The notes under the pieces were generated by a model. That model was not told the origin of the DNA. It was given only the letters and a program-made list of their open reading frames with translations, and ran no database searches. From the NCBI GenBank assembly GCA_946811185.2, contig OX328097.1, positions 56,883,063 to 56,947,062 of the forward strand: a stretch of DNA of 64,000 nucleotides, in the 5' to 3' direction. The position numbers and the translations under genes are program-made. Positions 22,801 through 34,800 of the stretch are shown here, in pieces (within the stretch, counting starts at the first letter, position 1; each line of letters starts with the position of its first letter). The DNA is from Hippopus hippopus. Taxonomy: Eukaryota; Mollusca; Bivalvia; Cardiida; Cardiidae.

Positions 22801-25800
22801 TCACTTACAACAGAATATTGACATACCAGAAATTATTCTACCTATCCATCCAACAGTATCTTCTGTTATCAAAAAATGTGGGGAAGAAGGACGTAAGCCA
22901 AAGGTGGAAGATTTTGGAGATAAAGTAGAGGATGAACAATTCTTGAACAACTTACAGAGTGGAGTAAACAGATGGATTCGAGAAATACAGAAGGTAAATT
23001 GTATTACAAATGTTTGCTTGTAAACATTGTACAAGCTTGAATGAGTCCTTAAAGTTTTGTTTTTGGATTGTATTCATGTCAAATTAATTTCAGTACACAT
23101 GTTCACTTGTCTTTGAATGCATGTTCAGGGTCCAAAGAATCCACTCATCCACTCATATTTAAGGGAGAGCTGATCATTGTTTCAACGGTCATTCCACTGG
23201 AAAGCAGCCAGTGGCTTGGGAAGAATATTGTGCGCATTTCTGATAAAAGAAGCTCCAAGAAATCATTGATAGGTGTACTGAACACTACATTATAACTGAA
23301 ATGATTTTGAAAATGGAATTAAACATGATATATACACTACAATGCAGTAAGATATATATTTCAGGTTACAAAACTAGATAGAGACCCATCATCTGGCACA
23401 GCCCTGCAGGAAATAAGCTTTTGGCTGAACCTGGAGAGAGCCCTGCTAAGGATTCAGGAAAAAAGAGAAAGCCCTGATATTGTCTTGACCCTTGAAATCC
23501 TTAAGCATGGGAAGAGATTTCATGCTACAGTCAGTTTTGATACAGACACAGGTATGTGTTGAGATCTGTATAATTAATCCGTCTTTGCAAGTATATAGAT
23601 ACACGGTCACAGATAGAAGGAAAATCAGGGAATTTGACTCTGTGCCAGAAGACTGAATTGTACACTTGTCCAAATTGAAAGCATTTGCTGGTAACAGGTT
23701 AAGGTGGGCTCAATGATGGGATTTGTCCTTGGAAGGGAAGAAAATGTCACAGGAAAGTTGCTTGTTCTTGGTATTAGCTCTTTTGTTACAGAGTTTTTGA
23801 AGGTAGTGTGCTGCAAGACATAAAAGCTGTCTTCTGTAGGCAGTGTGCTGTAAAAAGGTTGCATTTAGTGTGCTTATAAATTATGCAGTCCATGTGTTGA
23901 TTTGCTACGCATTCCATTTTGTATTATCAACAAATTGTAGAAAAATGGCTAACTAGTCATGTGCACAAATTCTTAAAATATCACCAGATTAACTTTCCCT
24001 CCTATCATGAATAGAAAGATGCTTCATGTTTGTTCAAACTTTTGCATAAGAACAATATCTTTCGACTATAGTATTTAACTTAACATGCTTTTGTTGACAA
24101 TGTGGATGAAAATTCTGCTTTTCATAGGGTATTGACCAGATCTTGTATCAACACTGTTGGGTGGTTTTATGGGATATTAAGACCAAAACAAGTTTGAAAT
24201 AGCTTTAGTTTCACCTTATGACTGAAAATGACCAGGTAGTCTTAGTTTTAACCCTTGACGAGATGACAAAATTTGAGACATGTTCAAAATGAAAGCATTT
24301 GCAGACAACAGCTAAAGTTCAAGGATTTGTATTTGATATGGTAGAAAATATTTTGGGAAATTAAGAAAATGCTGGATATCAATATTTTCTCCTTTTTCCT
24401 ACAATTTTTTCATAAACTTTATTCCTGGAGGTTGTTAAATCATGTGATTGTGTAGGAAAGGGTTAAAGAGGTATTTGATTTATCTAAAGGTCTGAAGGCT
24501 GCTATGACCACAGTTAATGACTACAACCAACTTATGAAGGATTTCCCACTGAATGACTTACTGTCAGCGACCGAGTTAGACAGGATAAGAATAGCATTAC
24601 AGGCTATCTTTCTTCACTTGAGAAAGATTCGCCCTACAAAATACCCAATACAGAGGGCTCTCAGACTTGTAGAGGCCATTTCAAGAGATTTGAGCACACA
24701 GTTGTTGAAGGTAAGTCAGATACATTTCTGATTTTCTTTTTTGCACAAGTAATATAGATGAGGTTTTGTTAAGGTAAATCTTACTCCTTATGGTGTATTA
24801 CATGTACTTTGCTCAAAGAAGTATGTTTGTGCTTTGTTACAGGGTTTCATCTAGAGCGCAGCATTGTTGTGGGATTGCCACAAATGTTTTTGTTTGGTTC
24901 ACACCAAAATCCTGCAAATGTAGTCTTACTTTCAACCAACAAAATCTCCCTCTTGTTTTCCATTACTCATAAAAAGAGGACAAAAAAAAAAGATCTATAA
25001 GGACAATAAAAACTAATAATTCAGAATGATCTGTTCCACCAAAATCATGATTCCCCATTCACTGTCTTTTCCAGTGACCACCCCGAGTTACCATATATGG
25101 ATGACATGTATTCCAAATGTGGTAACGCCCAGTTGGGTAGCTCAGTGGTATGTGTATCTGACTTGTGACCTGGTTTTTGCGGGTTTGACACCCGGTTGAA
25201 GCAAACTTTCTGTTCGGCAATTTTTTGCCTCTCACCTCTGATGCATGCAAGAATAGTAGTCAGTAGCTTGGAAAAGAAGCTGTCTTACTTATGGTGTGAG
25301 AAAGCCAGGAAACACATGCCTAGGTGCACTTACCGCCTTGATATGATCTCAGCTGTTAAAATGGCATTAAAATCCAATACAATACAAACAAACCAAATAT
25401 AGTAAAAATTACCTTAGAAAGCTGGCGAAAAAATAACAAGCCATTGCACACACTCTGCATTCAGATGGTTTGCCAACGTAACTCATGTCTGTGAAATCAT
25501 CTGAAAGTCTGTTCCCTGTGTTTTTTCAAATAGAGTAATTCAAAGTGAACTCAGTCGCAGTTTTTGGATGTTTAATTACTAGACTATACAATGTAATGGG
25601 TCCACCGCAGGCACCACTTTTAGAATGAATGACTTTCACCTTGAATTTTGTCAGCCAGAAAAAGGAATAATAGTTGATGTTTTAGTGTTATGATTAGGAG
25701 AAATGTGATGTGTGTAGATTTAACCTACTATTGCAAGAAAATCATATTCCGGATAATGCAGGATTGCTGATTCAGCTAAGGAAGCTGTTTTGTAAGTCGG

Positions 25801-28800
25801 AACACAGTTTTTTCATAAAAAGAGGAACACTATAACTTAGTGATGATTTTCATGTATAGAGTGTGTGTCAAAACATTAGAAAAACTTAAAAAAAAACTAC
25901 ACAGGATATGGATAGTTGCAAAACACGAAAACCCATGACAAAACAAATATGAATCTGTCGTCGTCTGATCAGACACTTCAAGCTACCTTTTAAGCTTTAA
26001 TTTATGTTTACAATCTCTTCACTGTGGCAGATTAGCACCTACACTATAGGGCTTTTCTTTTCTGTTCAAGTGTTATTATTTTAAATGGCTCACATTGATT
26101 TTCAAATGTGTCCTTTTTTATGTCTGGGGCGGGGTTGGTTGGCACATTTTTAGCTCACCTGAGCACGAAGTGCTAAGGTGAGGTATTGTGACCGGTCGTT
26201 GTCCGGCATCCATCTGTCCGTCTGTCCACAATTCCTTTAAACATCTTCTCCTCCTAAACCGCTTGGCCAGTCTTGATGAAACTTGGCAGGGATGTTCCTT
26301 GGGTGAAGCTCTACCACAGTTGTTCAAGAGATTGAATTCCACCCATAACTCTGGTTGCCATGGCAACAAAAAGGGAAAAAATAGCAAAATCTTTGAAAAT
26401 CTTTTTCTCTGAAACTAGAAGGCATAGAGCTTTGATATTTGGTATGTAGCATCTCCTAGTGGACCTCTACCAAGTTTGTTCATATGATGCCCCTGGGGTC
26501 AAAACTGGCCCCGCCCCGGGGGTCAAAAGTTTGAACATAGGAACAAAGAAGGAAAACTTTAAAATTCTTCTTCTCTGAAACTGGAAGGCGTGGAGCTTTG
26601 ATATTTAGCATCTACCATCTCCTAGTGGACCTCTTCCAAATTTGTTCATATGATGCCCCTGGGGTCAAAACTGGCCCTGCCCCGGGGGTCACAAGTTCGA
26701 ACATAGGAACAAAGAAGGAAAACTTTAAAATTCTTCTTCTCTGAAACTTGAAGGAAGAGAGCTTTGATATTTGGATCTAGCATCTCCTAGTGGACTTCTA
26801 CCAAGTTTGTTCATATGATGCCCCTGGGGTCAAAACTGGCCCTGCCCTGGGGGTCACAAGTTCGAACATAGGAACAAAGAAGGAAAACTTTAAAATTCTT
26901 CTTCTCTGAAACTGGAAGGCATAGAGCTTTGATATTTGGTATGTAGCATCTCCTAGTGGACCTCTACCAAGTTTGTTCATATGATGCCCCTGGGGTCAAA
27001 ACTGGCCCTGCCCCGGGGGTCACAAGATTGAACATAGGAACAAAGAAGGAAAACTTTAAAATTCTTCTTCTCTAAAACTGGAAGGCGTAGAGCTTTGATA
27101 TTTGGTATGTAGTATCTCTTAGTGGACCTTTACCAAGTTTGTTCATATGATGCCCCTGGGGTCAAAACTGGCCCTGCCCTGGGGGTCACAAGTTCTAACA
27201 TAGGAACAAAGAAGGAACACTTTAAAATTCTTCTTCTCTAAAACTGGAAGTTGTAGAGCTTTGATATTTGGTATGTAGCATCTCCTAGTGAACCTCTACC
27301 AAGTTTGTTCAAATGATGCCGCTGGGGTCAAAACTGGCCCCGCCCTGGGGGTCACAAGTTCGAACATAGGAACAAAGAAGGAAAACTTTGACATTCTTCT
27401 TTTCTAAAACTGGAAGGCATAGAGCTTTATTATTTGGTATGTAGTGAACCTGTTCTAAGTTTGTTAGCCCACCTGAGCACAACATGTTCAGTCAGTTTGA
27501 AATTGGGTCATTTGGGGTCATAAACTAGGTCACTAGGTCAAATTAAAGTAATACCTTGTGGGCACTCTAGAGGCCACATTTATAGCTGAAATGACCTGAA
27601 ATTTGGTCAGAATGTTTGTCTTGATAAAATCTCACATGAGTTGGGATTTGGGTCACCAGGGATCATAAACTAGGTCACTAGGTCAAATTAAAGTAATAGC
27701 TTGTGGGCTCTCTAGAGGCCACATTTTTTGCTCAATTGACTTGAAAATTGGTCAGAATGTTTGTCTTGATAAAATCTCACATGAGTCTGAATTTGGGTCA
27801 TGTTGGGTCTTAAATTAGGTCACTGGGTCAAATTAAAGAAATACCTTGTGGGCACTCTAGAGGCCACATTTATTGTTCAATTGATTTGAAAATTGGTCAG
27901 AATGTATGTCTTGATGAAATCTAGGATGAGTTCAAAATTGGGTCACCTGGGGTCATAATCTAGGTCACTAGGTCAAATTAAAGAAATACCTTGTGGGCAC
28001 TCTAGAGACCACATTTCGTGCTCAATTGACTTGAAAATTGGTCAGAATGTTTGTCTTGATAAAATCTCGGATGAGTTTAGAATTGGGTCACCAGAGGTAA
28101 AAAACTAGGTCACTAGGTCAAATTAAAAAATACCTTGTGGGCACTCTAGAGGCTACATTTTTTGCTTAATTGACTTGAAAATTGGGCAGAATGTTTGTCT
28201 TGATAAAATCTCATATGATTCTAAAATTGGATCACCTGGGGTCATAAACTAGGTCACTAGGTCAAATTAAAGAAATACCTTGTGGGCACCCTAGAGGTCA
28301 CATTTATTGTTCAATTGATTTGAAAATTGGTTAAAATGTTTGTCTTGATGAAATATAGGATGAGTTTAAAATTGGGTCACGTGGGGTCATAATCTAGGTC
28401 ACAAGGTCAGATAAAAGAAATACCTTTAGGGCACTCTAGAGGTCACAATTCTTGCTCAATTGACTTGAAAATTGGTCAAAATGTTTGTCTTGATGAATTA
28501 TTGGATGAGTTTGAAATTGGGTCACCTGGGGTCATAACCTTTAGGGCACTCTAGAGGTCACATTTATTGTTCAATTGATTTGAAAATTGGTTAAAATGTT
28601 TGTCTTGATGAAATTTAGGATGAGTTTAAAATTGGGTCATGTGGGGTCATAATCTAGGTCACTAGGTCAAGTAAAAGAAATACCTTTAGGACACTCTAGT
28701 GGCCACATTTCTTGCTCAATTGACTTGAAAATTGGTCAGAATGTTTGTCTTGATGAAATATTGGATGAATACAAAATTGGGTTACCTGGCGTCATACGCT

Positions 28801-31800
28801 AGGTCACTAGGTCAATTAAAGAAATACCTTTAGGGCACTCTAGAGGTCACATTTATTGTTCAATTGATTTGAAAATTGGTTAAAATGTTTTTCTTGATGA
28901 AATCTAGGATGAGTACAAAATTGGTTCAGGTGGGGTTATAATCTAGGTCACTAGGTCAAATAAAAGAAATACCTTTAGGGCACTGTAGAGGCCACATTTC
29001 TTGCTCAGTTGACTTGAAAATTGGTCAGAATGTTTGTCTTGATGAAATATCGGATTAGTTTGAAATTGGGTCTCCTGGGGTCATACACTAGGTCACTAGG
29101 TCAAACTAAAGAAATACCTTGTGGGCACTCTAGAGGACACATTTCTTGCTCAATTGACTTGAAAATTGGTCAGAATGTTTGTCTTGATGAAATATTTGGT
29201 GAGTTTGAAATTGGGTCACCAGGGATCATAAACTAGGTCACTAGGTCAAATTAAAGAAATACCTTGTGGGCACACTAGAGGCTACATTTTTTGCTCAATT
29301 GACTTGAAAATTGCTCAGAATGTTTGTCACGATAAAATCTCGTATGATTCTGAAATTGGATCACCTGGGGTCATAAACTAGGTCACTAGGTCAAATAAAA
29401 GAAATACCTTTAGGGCACTTTAGAGGCCACATTTCTTGTTCAATTGACTTGAAAATTGGTCAGAATGTTTGTCTTGATGAAATATCGGATGAGTTTGAAA
29501 TTGGGTCACCTGGGGTCATACACTAGGTCACTTGGTCAAATTAAAGAAATACCTTTAGGGTACTTTAGAGGCCACATTTATTGCTCAGTTAACTTGAAAA
29601 TTGGTCAGAATGTTTGTCTTGATAAAATCTCACATGAGTCTGAATTTAGGTCATGTGGGATCTTAAATTAGGTCACTAGGTCAAATTAAAGAAATACCTT
29701 TAGGGCACTCTGGAGGCCACATTTATTGTTCAATTGATTTGAAAATTGGTCAGAATGTTTGTCTTGATGAAATCTAGGATGAGTTTAAAATTGGGTCACC
29801 TGGGGTCATAATCTAGGTCACTATATCAAACTAAAGAAATACCTTTAGGGCACTCTAGAGGTCACATTTCTTGCTCATTTGACTTGAAAATTGGTCAGAA
29901 TGTTTGTCTTGATGAAATATTGGATGAGTTTGAAATTGGGTCACCTGGGGTCATAAACTAGGTCACGTGGTCAAATTAAAGAAATACCTTGTGGGCACTC
30001 TAGAGGCTACATTTATTGCTCAATTGACTTGAAAAATGGTCAGAATGTGTGTCTTGATAAAATCTCACATGAGTCTGAATTTAGGTCATGTGGGGTCTTA
30101 AATTAGGTCACTAGGTCAAATTAAAGAAATACCTTTAGGACACTCTAGAGGCCACATTTATTGTTCAATTGATTTGAAAATAGGTCAAAATGTTTGTCTT
30201 GATGAAATCTAGGATGAGTACAAAATTGGGTCACCTGGGGTCACAATCTATGTCACTAGGTCAAACTAAAGACATACCTTTAAGGCACTCTGGAGGTCAC
30301 ATTTCTTGCTCAATTGACTTCAAAAATTGGTCAGAATGTTTGTCTTGATGAAATATCGGATGCAGTAGAAATTGGGTCACCTGGGGTCATAAACTAGGTC
30401 ACTTGGTCAAATTAAAGAAATATCTTGTGGGCACTCTAGAGGCCACATTTATTGCTCAAATGATTTGAGAATTATTCAGAATGTTTGTCTTGATAAACTT
30501 TCAGATAAGTTCTAAATTCGGTCAACTGGGGTCATACACTAGGTCAAATTAAAGAAATACCTTTAGGGCACTCTAGAGGCCACATTTTTTGCTTAATTGA
30601 CTTGAAAATTGGTCATTGTTTGTCTTGATGAAATTTAGGATGAGTTCTAAATTGGGTCATGTGGAGTCATAAACTAAGTCACTAGGTCAAATTAAAGAAA
30701 TACCTTGTGGGCACTCTAGAGGCCACATTTATTGTTCTATTGATTTGAAAATTGGTTAAAATGTTTGTCTTGATGAAATCTAGGATAAGTTCAAAATTGG
30801 GTCACCTGGGGTCATAATCTAGGTCACAAGGTCAAATTAAAGAAATACCTTTAGGGCACTCTGGAGGTCACATTTCTTGCTCAATTGAGGTGAAAATTGG
30901 TCAGAATGTTTGTTTTGATGAAATATTGGATGAGTTTGAAATTGGGTCACCTGGGGTCATACACTAGGCCACTTGGTCAAATTAAAGAAATACCTTTAGG
31001 GTACTCTAGAGGCCACATTTATTGCTCAGTTAACTTGAAAGTTGGTCAGAATGTTTGTCTTGATAAATTTTTTTATGAGTTCTAAATTGGGTCACGTGGG
31101 GTGATAAATTAGGTCACTAGGTCAACTTACGGAAATTCTTTGTGGACGCCTCTAGAGGCCACATTTTAAGCTCAGTTGACCTGACAATTGGTCAGAAATT
31201 GAATAATGCTCGTGGAGTGAATTTCGCCTATTGACTCAGGTGAGTGATCCAGGGCCATCATGGCCCTCTTGTTTATCAATCCTAGGTTTAACTCAGCTCT
31301 TAAAATAAAGAGTCTTGCTTAACCAAGGAGCCAGAATAATCACCTGGATATATAATTATATACATGTAAATAGTAATGTGTATGCATTGTTTACAAATGA
31401 ATTTAGGAAAGACAACCTCAAAGCACGTAAAACGGTTTTGATAAACATCCTCCAAATTCTTTTCAGTGCTCCCTCCCCTCCAATTTGAGTAATTATGCGA
31501 GGCATTTTCCCTCAAATTGCTGATTTTTAGATGCATCCCAGTTTGTTAGAAAAGTTTACATTGAAGTGGTAAACCTAGAGCAAGTGTCAGAGGAGAAATT
31601 TAAAAGGGAAAGGAAAGTACTTTTATGAATGATATGGAAAACTTTGAGAGAAAATAAGCATATTGTGTGTGTAAAGTAACCACTTGTATTCACACCATGT
31701 TATGGAAGCTGTCTGGGATGTGTATATGTGTATATGTTTAGAGTAGAAAAAGTCCATTTAGTCAATTTACTGTATTTCTTGTTTAAGGTACTTGGAACAA

Positions 31801-34800
31801 GACGATTGATGCACATTCCTTATGACGAGTTTGAGAAGGTGATATCAGCATGTTTTGATGTCTTCAGCACATGGGATGATGAGTATGATAAACTTCAAGG
31901 ACTTCTCAGAGATCTGGTGAAGAAGAAGAGAGAGGAACATCTTAGGATGGTATGGAGAGTCAACCCTGCACACAAACGTTTACAAGCTAGATTGGATCAC
32001 ATGAGAAAGTTAGTCTTATTTCAGTTTCTCCTTGTCCTATTGTTTTATTTTTTATCCCCCGCCGAAGGCGGAGGGATATAGTTTTAGCATTGTCCGTCCG
32101 TCCGTCCGTCTGTGTGTCCGTCCGGAAGAATATCTCCAATACCATTGGACAGAATTTTTTGAAACTTTATATGTGTGTACAATAACCCATTCAGCCGATA
32201 CACTTTTTTATGCCCCCGCCATGAAATGGGGGGGGGGCATATAGAGTTACCTGTGTCCATCTGTGTGTGTGTGTTAGAGTGTTAGTGTGTGCGTATGTGT
32301 GTGCGTTAGTGTGTGTGTCCCATTCTTGTCCGGAGCATAACTTCTACATTTATCAATGGATTTCAAAATAATTTTGCACAATTGTTCTCCTTAACAAGTA
32401 CTAGTGTCATGCGAAAAGTTTGTTTCGATACGCCCAAGGTCAAGGTCACAGTTGAAGGTCAAATGTTTAAATTGACCTTGTCCGGAGCATAACTTCTACA
32501 TTTATCAATGGATTTCAAAAAAACTTTGCACACTTGTTCTCCTTAACAAGTACTAGTGTCATGCGAAAAGTTTGTTTCCGATACGCCCAAGGTCAAGGTC
32601 ACAGTTGAAGGTCAAATGTTTAAATTGACCATGTCCTGAGCATAACTTCTACATTTATCAATGGATTTTAAAAAAACTTCGCACACTTGTTCTCCTTAAC
32701 AAGTACTAGTGTCATGCGAAAAGTTTGTTTTGATACGCCCAAGGTCAAGGTCACAATTGAAGGTCAAATGTTTAAATTGACTGTTCAACCCAGTTTTACA
32801 TTCTGCTCAGCAGAATTGTGATATGAAGATACAGTTTTGGTTTTTAGCTCCACTGGCCGAAGGCCAGCGGGCTTATGTCATGGCCTGTTGTCCGTCGTGC
32901 GTCCGTCCGTCCGTCCGTGCGTTAACTTTTTTTTAAAACGTCTTCTTCTCTGAAACTACCCATCCAATTTTGATGAAACTTCACAGAAATGATCCTGCCA
33001 TGGTCCTCTTCAGAATTTCTTGAAAGAATTTAATTCCTTCAAAAACTCTGGTTGCCATGGCAACAAAACTGAAAAATTTTGAAAATCTTTGAAAATCTTC
33101 TTGTCTGAAACCGTAAGGCCAAGGGCTACCAAATTTGGCATGTAGCTTTATCTAGTGGACCTCTACCAAGTTTCTTCAATTTATAGCCCTGGGGTCAAAA
33201 TTGGCCCCGCCCCGGGGGTCACAAGTTTTACATGGGCTTATTTAGGGAGAACTTTAAAATTCCTCTTCTACCTAGCCATGGGGCCTAGGGCGACCAAATT
33301 TGGCATGTAGCTTTATCTAGTGGACCTGTACCAAGGGTGTCCAAATTATAGCCGAGGGTCAAATTTGACTTCGCCCCGGGGGGTAACATGTTTTACATGG
33401 GCGGGCTTATATAGGAAAATCTTTCGCATCTAGCTATAAGGGCTAGGGCTATCAAATTTTGCATTTAGCTTTATCTAGGGGGTCTCTATCAAGGGTGCCC
33501 AAATTATAGCCCAGGGGGTCAAATGTAGCCCCACCCCAGGGGGTCACAAGTTCTACATGGTCTTATATAAGGAAACTTTAATAATCTACTTGTACATAGC
33601 CATATTTAGGCCTAGGGCTACCAAATTTTGCATGTAACTTTATATAATGGGCCTTTACCAAGAGGGCCCAAATTTTAACTTTGGGGGTCAAGTTTGACTC
33701 CACACCAGGGGTCACAAGTTTTACATTGGCTTTTATAGTGAAAACTTGATAAACCTGTGTCATGGATCACATATTTTACAGGGCCTTTTATTCAGCAAAC
33801 TTGTTTTACATGACTTTTTGTTGGGCAAGATTAAAAAATCTTTTTGTTTATAACCACACATTCTAGTTTCATATTGTAGGTCTGGGGTCAAAATTGCCTT
33901 CATTCCAGGGATCGCAAGTTTAACATGGGCTTCAAAATATTGTCACTTCAATTTAAACATTAATCAAGGGAAATAACTCTTTTTATGAAAGATAAAGTTC
34001 GTTACTATTTACCTCCCTTGATTATCAAGCTGCAGTGATACATGATTGGTGCTAGACAAGTTTTTTAGCTCCACTGGCCGAAGGCCAGCAGGCTTATGTT
34101 ATGGCCCGTTGTCCGTTGTGCGTCCATCCGTATGTTAACTTTTTAGCTCACTTGAGCACAACGTGCTCAAGGGGAGCTTTTAGGATCACCTGGTGTCCGT
34201 CGTGTGTCGTCAACAATTCTTTAAACATCAACTCCTCCTAAACCACTGGGCGGATTTGGACCAAACTTGGCTGGAATGTTCCTTGGAAGGTCCTCTTTAA
34301 AAACTGTTCACAGAATTTGATTCCATCAAAAACTCTGGTTGCCATTGCAACCAAATGGAATTTTTTAGGGAATTCTTTAAAAATCTTCTCCTCTGAAACC
34401 ACGGGTCAGATTTTGAAATAATTTCACAGATATGCTCTTTGGGTGACCCTTTTTAAAATTTGTTCGTAAAATTTTGATCCGTCAAAAAATGTGGCTCTGG
34501 TGAATGGGGGCTTCTTGCAACATATAGAAATGAAGGAATTCTTCAAAATTCTTCTTCTCTGAAACCGCTGGTCAGATTTCGAAATAATTTCACAGGATTG
34601 TTCCTTGGGTGACCCTTTTCAAAAACTGTTCATAAAATTTTGATCTGTCAAAAAACGTGGCTCTGGTGAATGGGGGCTTCTTGCACTATACAGAAATGAA
34701 GGAATTCTTTAAAAATCTTCTCCTCTCATGGGTTTCATGTTTTACAGGGCTTTTCATTGAGAAAAATTTGAAAATCTTCTTGTTTATAACATTCAAGAAC

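Larger units (their letters stand above)
26149..31272 (+). mobile_element. Helentron-like element A1 with two tandem arrays
   Basis: Left terminus AGCTCACCTGAGCACGAAGTGC and right terminus GACTCAGGTGAGTGATCCAGG + GCCATCATGGCCCTCTTGTTT. GCTCACCTGAG/CTCAGGTGAG are inverted repeats. A GTCCGTCTGTCC microsatellite follows the left end. Array alpha (about 26400-27440) is six ~165-bp units. A second head-like 'AGCCCACCTGAGCACAACATG' occurs at 27465. Array beta (about 27500-31200) is ~25 units of ~145 bp. Recurrent short frames ([10 protein letters not shown]...) are periodic artefacts: 145 is not divisible by 3. The architecture fits pearl/HINE-type elements, mobilised in trans. Confidence 0.8.
24711..31787 (+). 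other. intron 5
   Basis: 7.1 kb. SINE at 25115-25400 and the double-array Helentron-like element A1 at 26149-31272. 25400-26148 and 31273-31787 show nothing I recognise. Confidence 0.85.

Noticed and set aside
23068..23295. Possible alternative dynein exon in intron 3
   Set aside because: The frame is the SINE body, and exons 3 and 4 join without any gap in the conserved protein.
29021..31085. Recurrent frames starting [10 protein letters not shown] in the tandem array (and similar ones at 37042-37981)
   Set aside because: They repeat with the ~145-bp unit, which is not a multiple of three, and stop in every unit. No codon-level conservation is visible.
27500..31200. CRISPR-like regular repeats
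   Set aside because: Units are contiguous ~145-bp tandem copies with no spacers, in a eukaryotic intron.
32032..32244. Read-through of exon 6 into a 70-codon frame
   Set aside because: It is Helentron-like left-end sequence with G-runs. The GTTAGT donor at 32009 gives the exact conserved junction with exon 7.
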